Source of the DNA: Sandaracinus sp.
Lineage (GTDB): Bacteria > Myxococcota_A > Polyangia > Polyangiales > Houyiibacteriaceae
Direction of reading: 5' to 3'
Assembly: GCA_002699025.1 (NCBI GenBank)
Contig: PABA01000110.1
Coordinates: forward strand, 1-64,000
Length of the DNA stretch: 64,000 bases
Positions within the stretch are counted from its first letter, which is position 1. Every line of letters begins with the position of its first letter. Of the stretch, positions 52,994 to 64,000 are shown piece by piece. The notes below the pieces were generated by a model that was not told where the DNA came from, searched no databases, and saw nothing but the letters and a program-made list of their open reading frames with translations. Made by a program: the position numbers and the translations under genes.

Positions 52994-54274
52994 ATGCGAA
53001 TCCACGTCTCCTACGAGAAGACCCTCCCGCGGTCCGACGCCGACGCCGAGGTCGTCGTCCACACCGCGGCCGCCCTCGCGCGCCGCGGACACGCCCTCAC
53101 CCTGGTCGCCCCCGGCCAGCCCGGTCGCCCCCCGCTCTCCACCGAGGACCTCCTCGCGCACCAGGGCGCCCGCGCGCCCCTCGAGCGCTTCGGCTTCCTC
53201 GAGGCCAGCGCCCACCTCGGAGACGGCCCGGGAGGCCTCTTCCTCCCGCTCCGCATGGGCGCCCAGGCCCACCGCGTCGTCCGCGACCCGCGCGCTCGCG
53301 CCGCCGACGTCTTCTACGCGCGCAACCCGCTCACCCTCGCGCTCGCCCTCCGCGCCGGCCACCGCGTCCTCTTCGATCACTACCGCCCCTGGGCCGACCA
53401 GGTGCCGCCCCTCCAGCCCTTCCTCCGTGCCGCGCTCCTCCACCCCCGCTGCCTCGGCGCCGTGCTCCACTCGGAGGTCGCGCGCCAGAGCTACGCCCGC
53501 CTCGGCGTGCCCGCCGATCAGCTCCGTGTCGTGCACAACGGCTGGGCTCCGAGCCGCCTCGAGCCGCGCCTCTCGCGCGCCGACGCGCGCGCTCGCGTGG
53601 GCCTCCCGGTCGATCGTCCCGTCGCCGTCTACGCCGGGCGCGTCAACGCGGCGAAGGGCCTCGACGTCGTCCTCGCGATGGCGCGCCACTTGCCCCAGGT
53701 GCTCTTCGTCCTCGTCGGCTCCACCGGCGAGGGCCCCATCGAGCGCGCCGCCGCCAATCTCGAGAACGTGCGCGTCGTCCCCTGGCAGGCCTTCGCCGAC
53801 ACGGCGCCCTACCTGCACGCCGCCGACGCCCTGATCATCCCGCCGAGCGCCGCGCCCCTCACGCAGCACGGCTCGACCGTGCTCCCCCTCAAGCTCTTCC
53901 TCTACCTCGGCGCCGGCAAGGCGATCCTGGCGCCGAGCGGGCCCGACGTCCGCGAGCTCCTCGAGCACGATCGCAACGCGCTCCTCGTGCCCCCGGGGGA
54001 CGTGCCCGCCGCCTTGGTCGCGCTCCGCGCCCTCGTGGGCGACCGACTCCTCCGGGAGCGCCTCGGCCGCCGCGCCCGCGAGGACGCGGAGGCGCTGACC
54101 TGGGACGGCCGCGCGGCCCGCATCGAGGCGTTCCTCGAGGAGCGCCTCGCGACCCAGGCCCCCGCCGAGTGGTCGCCGCGCCGCTTCCTCCAGGAGAGCC
54201 GCCGCTGGGTCGCTCAGGCGCTCGCGCGGGGCCGCGTCGTCCTCCCGGCCCGCCTCGACGTCGACGTCGCCTGA
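52994..54274 (+). CDS. GT4-family glycosyltransferase
   Basis: A 426-residue GT-B glycosyltransferase. The C-terminal half has VYAGRVNAAKGLDVVLAMARHL (donor-binding start, about 208-229) and the family EX7E-like region SAAPLTQHGSTVLPLKLFLYLGAGKAIL (about 280-310). It probably adds a sugar to a lipid or exopolysaccharide. ATG 52994 starts at the conserved MRIHVSYE. It is followed by the RND exporter after 85 nt, and the pair may export a glycolipid. That link is inference from spacing. Confidence 0.9.
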   Translation: MRIHVSYEKTLPRSDADAEVVVHTAAALARRGHALTLVAPGQPGRPPLSTEDLLAHQGARAPLERFGFLEASAHLGDGPGGLFLPLRMGAQAHRVVRDPRARAADVFYARNPLTLALALRAGHRVLFDHYRPWADQVPPLQPFLRAALLHPRCLGAVLHSEVARQSYARLGVPADQLRVVHNGWAPSRLEPRLSRADARARVGLPVDRPVAVYAGRVNAAKGLDVVLAMARHLPQVLFVLVGSTGEGPIERAAANLENVRVVPWQAFADTAPYLHAADALIIPPSAAPLTQHGSTVLPLKLFLYLGAGKAILAPSGPDVRELLEHDRNALLVPPGDVPAALVALRALVGDRLLRERLGRRAREDAEALTWDGRAARIEAFLEERLATQAPAEWSPRRFLQESRRWVAQALARGRVVLPARLDVDVA

Positions 54275-54359
54275 GCGCGCCGACGCGCTCGCCTCGCCGC
54301 TCTCGCTTCCCGACCCTCCCTGCCGCTCCCTGCGCTCGCCGCCGCCCCCAGCGCTCCCC

Positions 54360-56828
54360 ATGCCCTCCTTCGCCCAGCGCCTCGCGCGCCTCCAGCCCCG
54401 CCGCGCCGGGGCCTTCGCCCTCGTCGCGCTCCTCTTCGCCGCGGCGGCCGTCCCCTTCGTCGCGCGCCTCGGCCTCGACAGCGCCTGGACCGCGCTCCTC
54501 CCCGCGCACCGCCCGAGCGTCACCGATCTCGAGCGCCTCGAGGGCCGCGTCGGCGCGCTCTCCACGCTCACCGTGCAGGTGTCCTCGCCGAGCGGAGACC
54601 GCGAGGCCCTGCGCGCCTTCGCCGCCGACCTCGCCCCGCGCCTCGAGGCGCTCCCGGGCGTCGCCGCCGTCGACTGGACCGTCCGCGCCCATGCCGACTT
54701 CGTCGAGGCGCACCGGTACCTCTACGCCGACGAGGGCGACCTCGAGGCGCTCGACGCCGCCCTCGCGCGCCGCCTCGAGGAGGAGCGCGCGCGCGCCAAC
54801 CCTTTCTACGTCGACCTCGGCTTCGAGGACGACGCGGCCCCCGACCTCGACGCGACCATCGCGCGCCTCGAGGCCCACGCGGAGGAGGGCCGCGAGCGGC
54901 TCGCGCGCTTCCCCGGGGGCCTCTACCTCCACCCGGACGGAAAGAGCCTCGCCCTCTTCGTGCGCTCCGATCTCGGCGGCGGCGACGCCCTCGGGGGCGG
55001 GGCGCTCATGCGGGCCACGCGCCAGGCCGCCGCCGAGATCGATCCGACCTCCTACGGCCCCGACCTGAGCGTGGAGCTCGGCGGCGACGTCGCCGTCGGG
55101 CGGGACGAGCACCAGGCCATCGCGCGCGAGCTCGTCACGGCCACGGTCGTGACCATCGCGCTGGTGCTCCCGGTCGTCTTCCTCTTCTTCGGGCGCCTCC
55201 GCGCCATCCCGCTCCTCGGCCTCGCCCTCGCGCCGCCCGTGCTGCTCACCTTCGCCGTCGCCCAGCAGACCGTCGGCGCGCTGAACACCTCCACGGCCTT
55301 CCTGGCGAGCATCGTCATCGGCAACGGCGTGAACCCGAACGTGATCTGGCTCGCCCGCCACTTCGAGCTCCGCCGCCAGGGCGCGGGTCTCGAGGAGGCC
55401 ATCGCCGGCGCCCACGCGCGCACCTGGGTTGCGACGCTCACCGCCTCCGCCGCCGCGGGCCTCGCCTACGCCTCCCTCGTCGTCACCGAGTTCCGCGGCT
55501 TCCACGACTTCGGCGTCATCGGCGGCGTGGGCATGGCCCTCTGCTGGCTCGGCGCCGTGCTCCTCCTCCCCGCCCTCGTCGCCCTCCTCGAGCGCCTCCG
55601 TCCCCTCCGCGTCCGCAAGACGCGCCTCCGCCTCGCCTACGGCGACGTCTTCGTCCGCGCGCTTCGTCGCCCGAAGGCCGTGCTCGCCCTCGCCGCCCTC
55701 GCGACCGCCGTCTCCCTCGTCGCCGTCGGCCAGGCCGCCGCCGAGGGCCCCTTCGAGCAGGACTTCCGGAACCTCAAGTCCGAGCGCGACGGGCTCACCG
55801 AGGCGCGCCGAGTGAACCGCCGCGTGGGCCAGACCGTCGGCAGCTCCGCCCAGGGCAACGGCATCGTCGTCGGCGCCTCGAGCCTCGCCGAGGCGCGCCG
55901 CCTCGAGGCCGAGCTCGAGGCGGAGCGCGGACCGCTCTGGGCGAGCGTCCACTCGCTGAGCGACCTCCTCCCCGAGGATCAGCAGGCCAAGCTCCCGCTC
56001 CTCCGCTCCATCCGCGCGAAGCTCCTCGAGCTCCGCCCCCACGCCGACGACGCGCTCCGTGCGCGCATCGACCGCCACCTCCCGCCCGGCGCCCTCCGTG
56101 AGCTCCACCTCGGCGACCTGCCGGAGCCGGTGGCGCGCCCCTACACCGAGCGTGACGGAACCCGCGGGCGCCTGCTCCTCGTCGAGGAGGCCGAGGCCGA
56201 GTCCATTTGGGACGGCCGCTACCTGGTCGCCTGGGCGGGCGCCCTCCGCGAGCTCCGCCTCGACGACGGGACGCCCCCGCCCCTCGCCGGTCGCGCGCCG
56301 ATCTTCGCCGACGTGCTCGAGGCCGTGACCGACGACGGCCCCCTCGCCGTGGGCCTGAGCCTCCTCATGACCGCGCTCCTCTGCCTCTTCGCCTTCCGGC
56401 GAAACGGCGACCGCGCCGCCACCCTCGGCGCGCTGCTCCTCGGCGTGCTCTGGATGGCCGGCGCCATGGCCCTCGCCGGCATGAAGCTGCACTTTCTGAA
56501 CTTCGTCGCCTTCCCCATCACCTTCGGCAACGGCGTCGACTACGCCGTCAACGTGATGCGCCGCTACCGCGCCGACGCGGACGCCGGCCTCGCCGACCCG
56601 CTCGGCGCTGCCGTCGGCCAGAGCGGCGGCGCCGTCGCCCTCTGCTCGCTGACCACGATCATCGGCTACGGCTCGCTCTACCTCTCGGACAACCAGGCCA
56701 TCGCCAGCTTCGGGACGGCCATGGGGATCTCGGAGATCACCTGTCTCCTCGCGGCGCTCCTGGCGGTGCCGGCGATGCTGCGGATGAGGAAGGGGAGGGC
56801 GCCGAGGGCGGCGGCGTCGCTCGCGTGA
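54360..56828 (+). CDS. RND/MMPL-type membrane exporter (HpnN-like)
   Basis: An 822-residue RND-superfamily protein with the duplicated layout of MMPL/HpnN proteins: one helix (about 18-37), a large periplasmic loop, five helices (about 255-400), then the same again, with a second loop and helices near 665-815. The second repeat contains the conserved ITFGNGVDYAVNVMRRY, and the first has IVIGNGVNPNVIWLARH, where Asn replaces the usual proton-relay Asp. HpnN homologues move hopanoids or other lipids to the outer membrane. An 18-bp repeat begins at the last base of its stop codon. Confidence 0.9.
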   Translation: MPSFAQRLARLQPRRAGAFALVALLFAAAAVPFVARLGLDSAWTALLPAHRPSVTDLERLEGRVGALSTLTVQVSSPSGDREALRAFAADLAPRLEALPGVAAVDWTVRAHADFVEAHRYLYADEGDLEALDAALARRLEEERARANPFYVDLGFEDDAAPDLDATIARLEAHAEEGRERLARFPGGLYLHPDGKSLALFVRSDLGGGDALGGGALMRATRQAAAEIDPTSYGPDLSVELGGDVAVGRDEHQAIARELVTATVVTIALVLPVVFLFFGRLRAIPLLGLALAPPVLLTFAVAQQTVGALNTSTAFLASIVIGNGVNPNVIWLARHFELRRQGAGLEEAIAGAHARTWVATLTASAAAGLAYASLVVTEFRGFHDFGVIGGVGMALCWLGAVLLLPALVALLERLRPLRVRKTRLRLAYGDVFVRALRRPKAVLALAALATAVSLVAVGQAAAEGPFEQDFRNLKSERDGLTEARRVNRRVGQTVGSSAQGNGIVVGASSLAEARRLEAELEAERGPLWASVHSLSDLLPEDQQAKLPLLRSIRAKLLELRPHADDALRARIDRHLPPGALRELHLGDLPEPVARPYTERDGTRGRLLLVEEAEAESIWDGRYLVAWAGALRELRLDDGTPPPLAGRAPIFADVLEAVTDDGPLAVGLSLLMTALLCLFAFRRNGDRAATLGALLLGVLWMAGAMALAGMKLHFLNFVAFPITFGNGVDYAVNVMRRYRADADAGLADPLGAAVGQSGGAVALCSLTTIIGYGSLYLSDNQAIASFGTAMGISEITCLLAALLAVPAMLRMRKGRAPRAAASLA

Positions 56829-56935
56829 GCTCGAGCCCCAGCGGCAGCTCGAGCCCCAGCGGCAGCTCGAGCCCGAGCGGCAGCTCGAGCCCGAGCGGCA
56901 GCTCGAGCCCCAGCGGCAGCCCGACCCCGAGCGAG
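56828..56935 (-). repeat. 18-bp tandem repeat, six copies, starting at a stop codon
   Basis: Six 18-bp units AGCTCGAGCCCCAGCGGC run from 56828 to 56935; the second and fifth match exactly and others differ by one or a few bases. The first base is the A of the RND stop codon TGA. On the minus strand it reads as GCTNNN words, so it belongs to the hexamer family at 8475, 12080 and 13371. The 64 nt after it (56936-56999) continue in the same style. Confidence 0.9.
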
Positions 56936-56999
56936 AGCGCGACGACCCCAGCGTGAGCTCCAGCCCAAGCGGCAGCCCGAGCCGAAGCCGAAGCCGTCG

Positions 57000-57370
57000 G
57001 AGAGCGGACGGCGGAAGGCGGGGGCCGCCGCGACCGAAGGGAGCGGCGAATGCGAAGACCGGCCGCGTGCTCCGCGGAGCGGCCTGGCCGCGCGCCGACG
57101 GGCTGCCCCCGGCGGAGAGCGGACGGCGGAAGGCGGAGAGCCGGCGCGACCGAAGGGAGCGGGAGTGCGGAGACCGGCCGCGTACTCCGCGGAGCGGCCT
57201 GGCCGCGCGCCGACGGGCTGCCCCCGGCGGATAGCGGACGGCGGAAAGCGGAGAGCCGCCGCGACCGAAGGGAGCGGCGAACGCGGACGGCGGAAAGCGG
57301 AGAGCCGGCGCGACCGAAGGGAGCGGCGAACGCGGAGAGCCGGCGCGACCGAAGGGAGCGCCGAACGGAA
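57000..57370 (-). repeat. R2 repeat array, five copies (inverted)
   Basis: CGCGACCGAAGGGAGCG-type cores recur five times, with spacings of about 116 bp then shorter ones, each preceded by GCGGACGGCGGAA-like words and, in the first two, separated by a GCTCCGCGGAGCGGCCTGG-type block. It is R2 in the orientation opposite to the 17218 array. It fills the spacer between the convergent RND and thiolase genes; no gene is seen in the 614 nt from 56829 to 57442. Confidence 0.87.
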
Positions 57371-57376
57371 CGCAAC

Positions 57377-57407
57377 GAGGCCGACCCCCGGAGAGAGGCC
57401 GGCCTCG
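57377..57407 (-). terminator. Intrinsic terminator of the thiolase operon
   Basis: On the minus strand the stem GAGGCCG / CGGCCTC encloses a loop of about 16 nt and is followed by GTTGCGTT. It lies 36 nt after the thiolase stop. Its stem sequence is nearly the same as that of the terminator at 28593-28620. Confidence 0.65.
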
Positions 57408-57442
57408 CTGGCGTATTGGAGCGCCCGGGGGACGCTCGCGTG

Positions 57443-58612
<1,170 letters not shown>

Positions 58613-58637
58613 TCTCCTCGTGGTGTCGCTGCGGCCG

Positions 58638-61004
<2,367 letters not shown>

Positions 61005-61276
61005 GCGGAGGTGCTCCTCGTGAAAGGTTCGAGCTTCATCGGGGGTGCGCGCCGACGGCTCGCCGGCGCCTCGCCGCGGGGGCCCCGCGGGGTGCGAAAG
61101 GTCGCGCAGGGGAAGGGCTTTCGCAAGCGGGATGACGCGCGTTGACGCGGCGCGTCGTGACTCGCTCGGGGGTGACGGGCTCCCTTCGTGCGCAGCCCGC
61201 GACGATCCCGTCACGGCTGGCGGACGGCGTTGACAGCGGGCGCCGACATGTCGCGTGATGGGCGTTCGCTTCGGGG

Positions 61277-61292
61277 TGGCACGGCGATTGGA
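61277..61292 (+). promoter_or_regulatory. Possible sigma-54 promoter
   Basis: TGGCAC, five bases, then TTGGA matches the sigma-54 consensus TGGCAC-N5-TTGCW except for one base in the -12 element. A start point would lie near 61302, about 32 nt before ATG 61335. The wider 330-nt spacer (61005-61334) also has a lone TTGACA at 61230-61235 and the palindrome CGACATGTCG at 61244-61253. No gene is seen in the spacer. Confidence 0.35.
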
Positions 61293-61334
61293 GAACGTGT
61301 CGGCGCGCCCCGAACGGGGGCGAGGAGGACATAC

Positions 61335-64000
61335 ATGGAGACGCGCGACGCGGTGCAGAGGCTGAAGACGGCGGTGAGCGAGGGGAAGCTCCAGGACCTG
61401 ATGCGAGGGGGCTGGGCCGAGGTGCTCCCGCGGGCGCGGAACGCCTGCCTGCGCCTGATCATGGAGATCCCGGCGGACGCCTGCGAGAAGAACGCCATCG
61501 CCTGGCCGGAGGTGAAGCCGGCCCTCGAGGCCCTCGACGAGCCGGTCTCGGCCGAGGCGGTGGAGGCCTGGCTGCCGGACGCGCCGGAGCGCGCCGTGCC
61601 CTTCTTCGCGCGTTCCCTCCACCTGGACGAGCCCGAGCCGCTCACGGTCGAGGGCTTCCTCTCGATGGTCGAGGCGCACCGCCCGGCGCTCTACGAGCGG
61701 TGCATCCAGCCGCACCTCGACGCCTCCCAGCGGGCGCGCGAGCTCGCCGCCGCTCACGCGAAGCCCATCGTCGCCGCGCTCCTTCGACGCGACAACCCCG
61801 GCAACGGCTCGACGGCGCTCGACCAGCTCCCCGACGAGGCGCTCGGGCCCTTCCTGGAGGGCCTCGCCGAGCAGGGCGTCGAGCCCTCGAGCTACACCGT
61901 GCGCTCCCTCCGTCGCGGCGCGCCGCACGCGCCCGCCGCCTACGCGGCCCTCGCGGCCGCCGCCGTGAAGAAGACGAAGAAGCGCGAGGTGAACGGGCTC
62001 TTCATCGAGCTGGCGCCGCTGGACGCCGACGGCATCGAGACGATCCTGAGCGGCGTGAAGGGCAAGGAGGCGCACTTCCAGCGCGTCGCCTTCCTCTGCG
62101 CCTACGCCGCCACGGAGGCCGCCGCGGAGGCCCTCGCGCGCTTCTTGGACCACAAGAAGCGCGGCCGGCTCGCCGCCCGCTGGCTCGCCGTCATGGGGCC
62201 CACCGGGGGGAAGGCCGCCGCGGCCGCGGCGGAGGCCGTCGCGAAGAAGAAGACCCAGGCCGCCGAGCGCGTGCGCGAGAACGCCGCGAAGGTGGCGGCC
62301 CTGCCCCCCGCCTCCTCGCTCCTCCCGGCGCTCGGCAACAAGCCGAGCGGCTGGAACCTCGACCCGGAGCGCTTCGCCCTCGACCTCGAGGACCTCGAGG
62401 CGCCGAGCGGGGAGCCGCCGCACCCGCCCATCGCCCTCGAGGACGCCGAGCGCGTCCTGAAGGACGCCAAGCACGACCCGGCGGACCTGAAGCCGCACGA
62501 GTGGGCCGACCTGCTCCAGATCGTGACCATCAAGGGCTTCGCGCAGGACCTCGGCTGGGCCCACGAGCGCGCTCGCGTGCGCGGCCTGCTCGGCTGGGGC
62601 GCGCAGGAGCATCGGCTCGCCGAGGCCCTCGAGCGCTTCGACTTCGACGGGCACTACAAGATCGGCTGGGGCCAGGACGGGCGCCTCGGGCTGATGCACT
62701 TCCTCCTCGGCTGCGAGGCCTCCGAGGACGTGCTGCTCCACGCCTACGCGCTCTACGGGCGCCGCCGCGGCAACCTGATGGCCGGCTGCGTGCCGCGGAA
62801 CTTCGACGAGCCGCTGAAGGCCTTCGGCCACGCGAAGCAGACGGCGCTGCTCCTCCTCGCGCGGCACCTCGAGATCCGGAAGTACAACGTCATCGGCGCG
62901 GACGAGATCCTCCGCTACCCGGTGCTCGAGGAGGCGAGCGGCCTCGAGGGGTCCTGGACCAGCGCCGAGCCGCGGCGCGACGTCCGCATCCGCGTGAGCG
63001 TGACCGGCGCCTCGAAGGCCACGATCACCCTCCGCGGCGGCATCCGCGTGACGCTCGACGGGAGCGAGCGCCGCTGGTCCGTCGAGGGGCTCCCCGGCTC
63101 GGCGAGCGGTCCGACCTCGCTCCTCGGCGACGAGCGCGTGCTCCAGCTCGACGTCGAGGCCGTCGGCCCGCTGCTGCGGCTCGGCTTCAACGGCACCATC
63201 GGTGGGGAGATGCCGCAGGGCTACCTCTTCGAGGGGATCGGGACGGAGGCCTCGCCCATCGAGGTCCAGACCGACGGCACCCTCCAGCGCGCCCGCGTCA
63301 CCGAGATGCGCTCGCAGCGCGCGGCCACGGACCTCGCTCGCCTCGTCGGCTTCGAGGAAGAGGGCGCCGTGCGCGACGTGGCCGAGGGCGGCGACGCGGC
63401 GGCGGCGCTGGCCCTGGCGGCGGAGGTGAGCCTGGGCGACGACGAGGGCGTGGCGGCGGCGGCGAAGGCCGCGCTCCAGGAGCTGGGGGAGGTCGGCGCC
63501 CCCTGGCGGGAGGCCCTCGGGCTCGACGCCGTGGAGGCCGAGGAGAAGGTCTTCCCCCTACGCTCCTTCGACGCATGCGTCGCGGCCTTCGCGGCGCTGA
63601 AGGACGGGGAGCCGAAGCAGGTCGAGGGCGTGGACGGCTACGCCAAGACCGTGGCCTGGAAGAGCCCCGGGAGCCCCGACTGGTCCGACGACGGCATCGC
63701 CGAGGACACGCTCTACCTGGTCGAGGGCGACGGCTGGCGCGGCGAGGGCGTGAGCGACGCGAAGACGCTCATGGGCAGCAGCATCCCGGCGCTGACCACG
63801 TGGAACTCGCGTGGAAGCGGCGACTGGGCCGGCGAGCCGGGCACCTGGATGATCCTCACCTGCGACGACCTGATGCAGGAGCAGGACGAGTGGGGCAATT
63901 GGATGAGCGTCACGCTCGCCGCCTGGAAGGTGGAGGAGGGCGTGGCCGTCGCCGCCTGGAAGGGGAAGCGCGAGGACCTCGCGAAGGTCATGGGCCTCCC
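61335..64000 (+). CDS. Very large protein of unknown function, running off the window
   Basis: An open frame of at least 888 codons from ATG 61335, preceded by a GAGGAGGAC ribosome site, and still open at 64000. I read the frame through by eye and found no stop. It encodes a soluble-looking, Ala/Glu/Leu-rich protein with no signal peptide. The first ~500 residues are mostly helical and could be repeat-type (HEAT-like), while about 525-680 look beta-rich (RIRVSVTGASKATITLRGG). I recognise no family. It is divergent from the beta-oxidation operon and may share a control region with it. Confidence 0.75.
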   Translation, partial: METRDAVQRLKTAVSEGKLQDLMRGGWAEVLPRARNACLRLIMEIPADACEKNAIAWPEVKPALEALDEPVSAEAVEAWLPDAPERAVPFFARSLHLDEPEPLTVEGFLSMVEAHRPALYERCIQPHLDASQRARELAAAHAKPIVAALLRRDNPGNGSTALDQLPDEALGPFLEGLAEQGVEPSSYTVRSLRRGAPHAPAAYAALAAAAVKKTKKREVNGLFIELAPLDADGIETILSGVKGKEAHFQRVAFLCAYAATEAAAEALARFLDHKKRGRLAARWLAVMGPTGGKAAAAAAEAVAKKKTQAAERVRENAAKVAALPPASSLLPALGNKPSGWNLDPERFALDLEDLEAPSGEPPHPPIALEDAERVLKDAKHDPADLKPHEWADLLQIVTIKGFAQDLGWAHERARVRGLLGWGAQEHRLAEALERFDFDGHYKIGWGQDGRLGLMHFLLGCEASEDVLLHAYALYGRRRGNLMAGCVPRNFDEPLKAFGHAKQTALLLLARHLEIRKYNVIGADEILRYPVLEEASGLEGSWTSAEPRRDVRIRVSVTGASKATITLRGGIRVTLDGSERRWSVEGLPGSASGPTSLLGDERVLQLDVEAVGPLLRLGFNGTIGGEMPQGYLFEGIGTEASPIEVQTDGTLQRARVTEMRSQRAATDLARLVGFEEEGAVRDVAEGGDAAAALALAAEVSLGDDEGVAAAAKAALQELGEVGAPWREALGLDAVEAEEKVFPLRSFDACVAAFAALKDGEPKQVEGVDGYAKTVAWKSPGSPDWSDDGIAEDTLYLVEGDGWRGEGVSDAKTLMGSSIPALTTWNSRGSGDWAGEPGTWMILTCDDLMQEQDEWGNWMSVTLAAWKVEEGVAVAAWKGKREDLAKVMGL

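Overview
The window is very GC-rich, with short spacers and many GTG starts. It carries a typical mix of myxobacterial genes: eukaryote-like Ser/Thr kinases, Cys-rich lipoproteins, PEGA and PD40 proteins, an ECF sigma factor with a six-helix membrane partner, and acyl-CoA metabolism. This suggests a member of the Myxococcota, plausibly a Sandaracinaceae or Polyangiales relative. That is inferred from gene content, not from a marker gene. I recognise 45 protein genes and see no rRNA, tRNA, CRISPR array, transposase or phage gene.

Layout. At 0.2-5.7 kb lie a large envelope lipoprotein, a TauE/SafE permease, a TetR regulator and two enoyl-CoA hydratases. At 5.8-12 kb two convergent paralogous ATPase/winged-helix regulators face each other across a repeat-filled spacer. 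At 12.3-18.7 kb are a Sua5-type tRNA-modification enzyme, an epimerase/acyltransferase pair, an RNase-like metallo-beta-lactamase protein and a pirin. At 18.9-22.4 kb is a lipoprotein/PEGA/kinase operon. At 22.6-30 kb are GlpD, a CBS protein, a radical-SAM/DUF2344 protein with a small partner, and an outer-membrane barrel. At 30-37.5 kb are the sigma/anti-sigma pair, an orphan type ISP-like DNA methylase, a kinase, a secreted MBL lipoprotein, a DUF697 protein and an acidic tail-anchored protein. At 37.6-43.9 kb RidA, hydratase, dehydrogenase, creatininase-like and benzoate-CoA-ligase-like genes may form an aromatic-acid (possibly 2-aminobenzoate) route. At 44-47.8 kb lie LipB, dihydrolipoyl dehydrogenase and a 2-oxoacid dehydrogenase E1 alpha. 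At 48-57 kb are two small lipoproteins, a membrane phosphoesterase, a GGDEF protein of unfamiliar architecture, a glycosyltransferase and an RND exporter. At 57-61 kb is a two-gene beta-oxidation operon, and at the right edge a very large unrecognised gene runs out of the window.

The most unusual signal is in the spacers. Many carry short tandem arrays with units of 6/18, 13, 14, 16, 21, 46 or about 115 bp, several beginning at or just after a stop codon. Three longer intergenic repeat families, called R1, R2 and R3 here, recur at separate loci. Around 47.8-49.8 kb R2 and R3 form a nested inverted-repeat frame (R2>, R3>, two lipoprotein genes, <R3, <R2). I think this repeat system is the best candidate for something undescribed. 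Other leads are the compact GGDEF protein, the paralogous regulators of which one has lost its canonical ATP-site residues, and a two-hairpin leader before the acyltransferase gene.

All family assignments come from reading motifs and need database searches to confirm.
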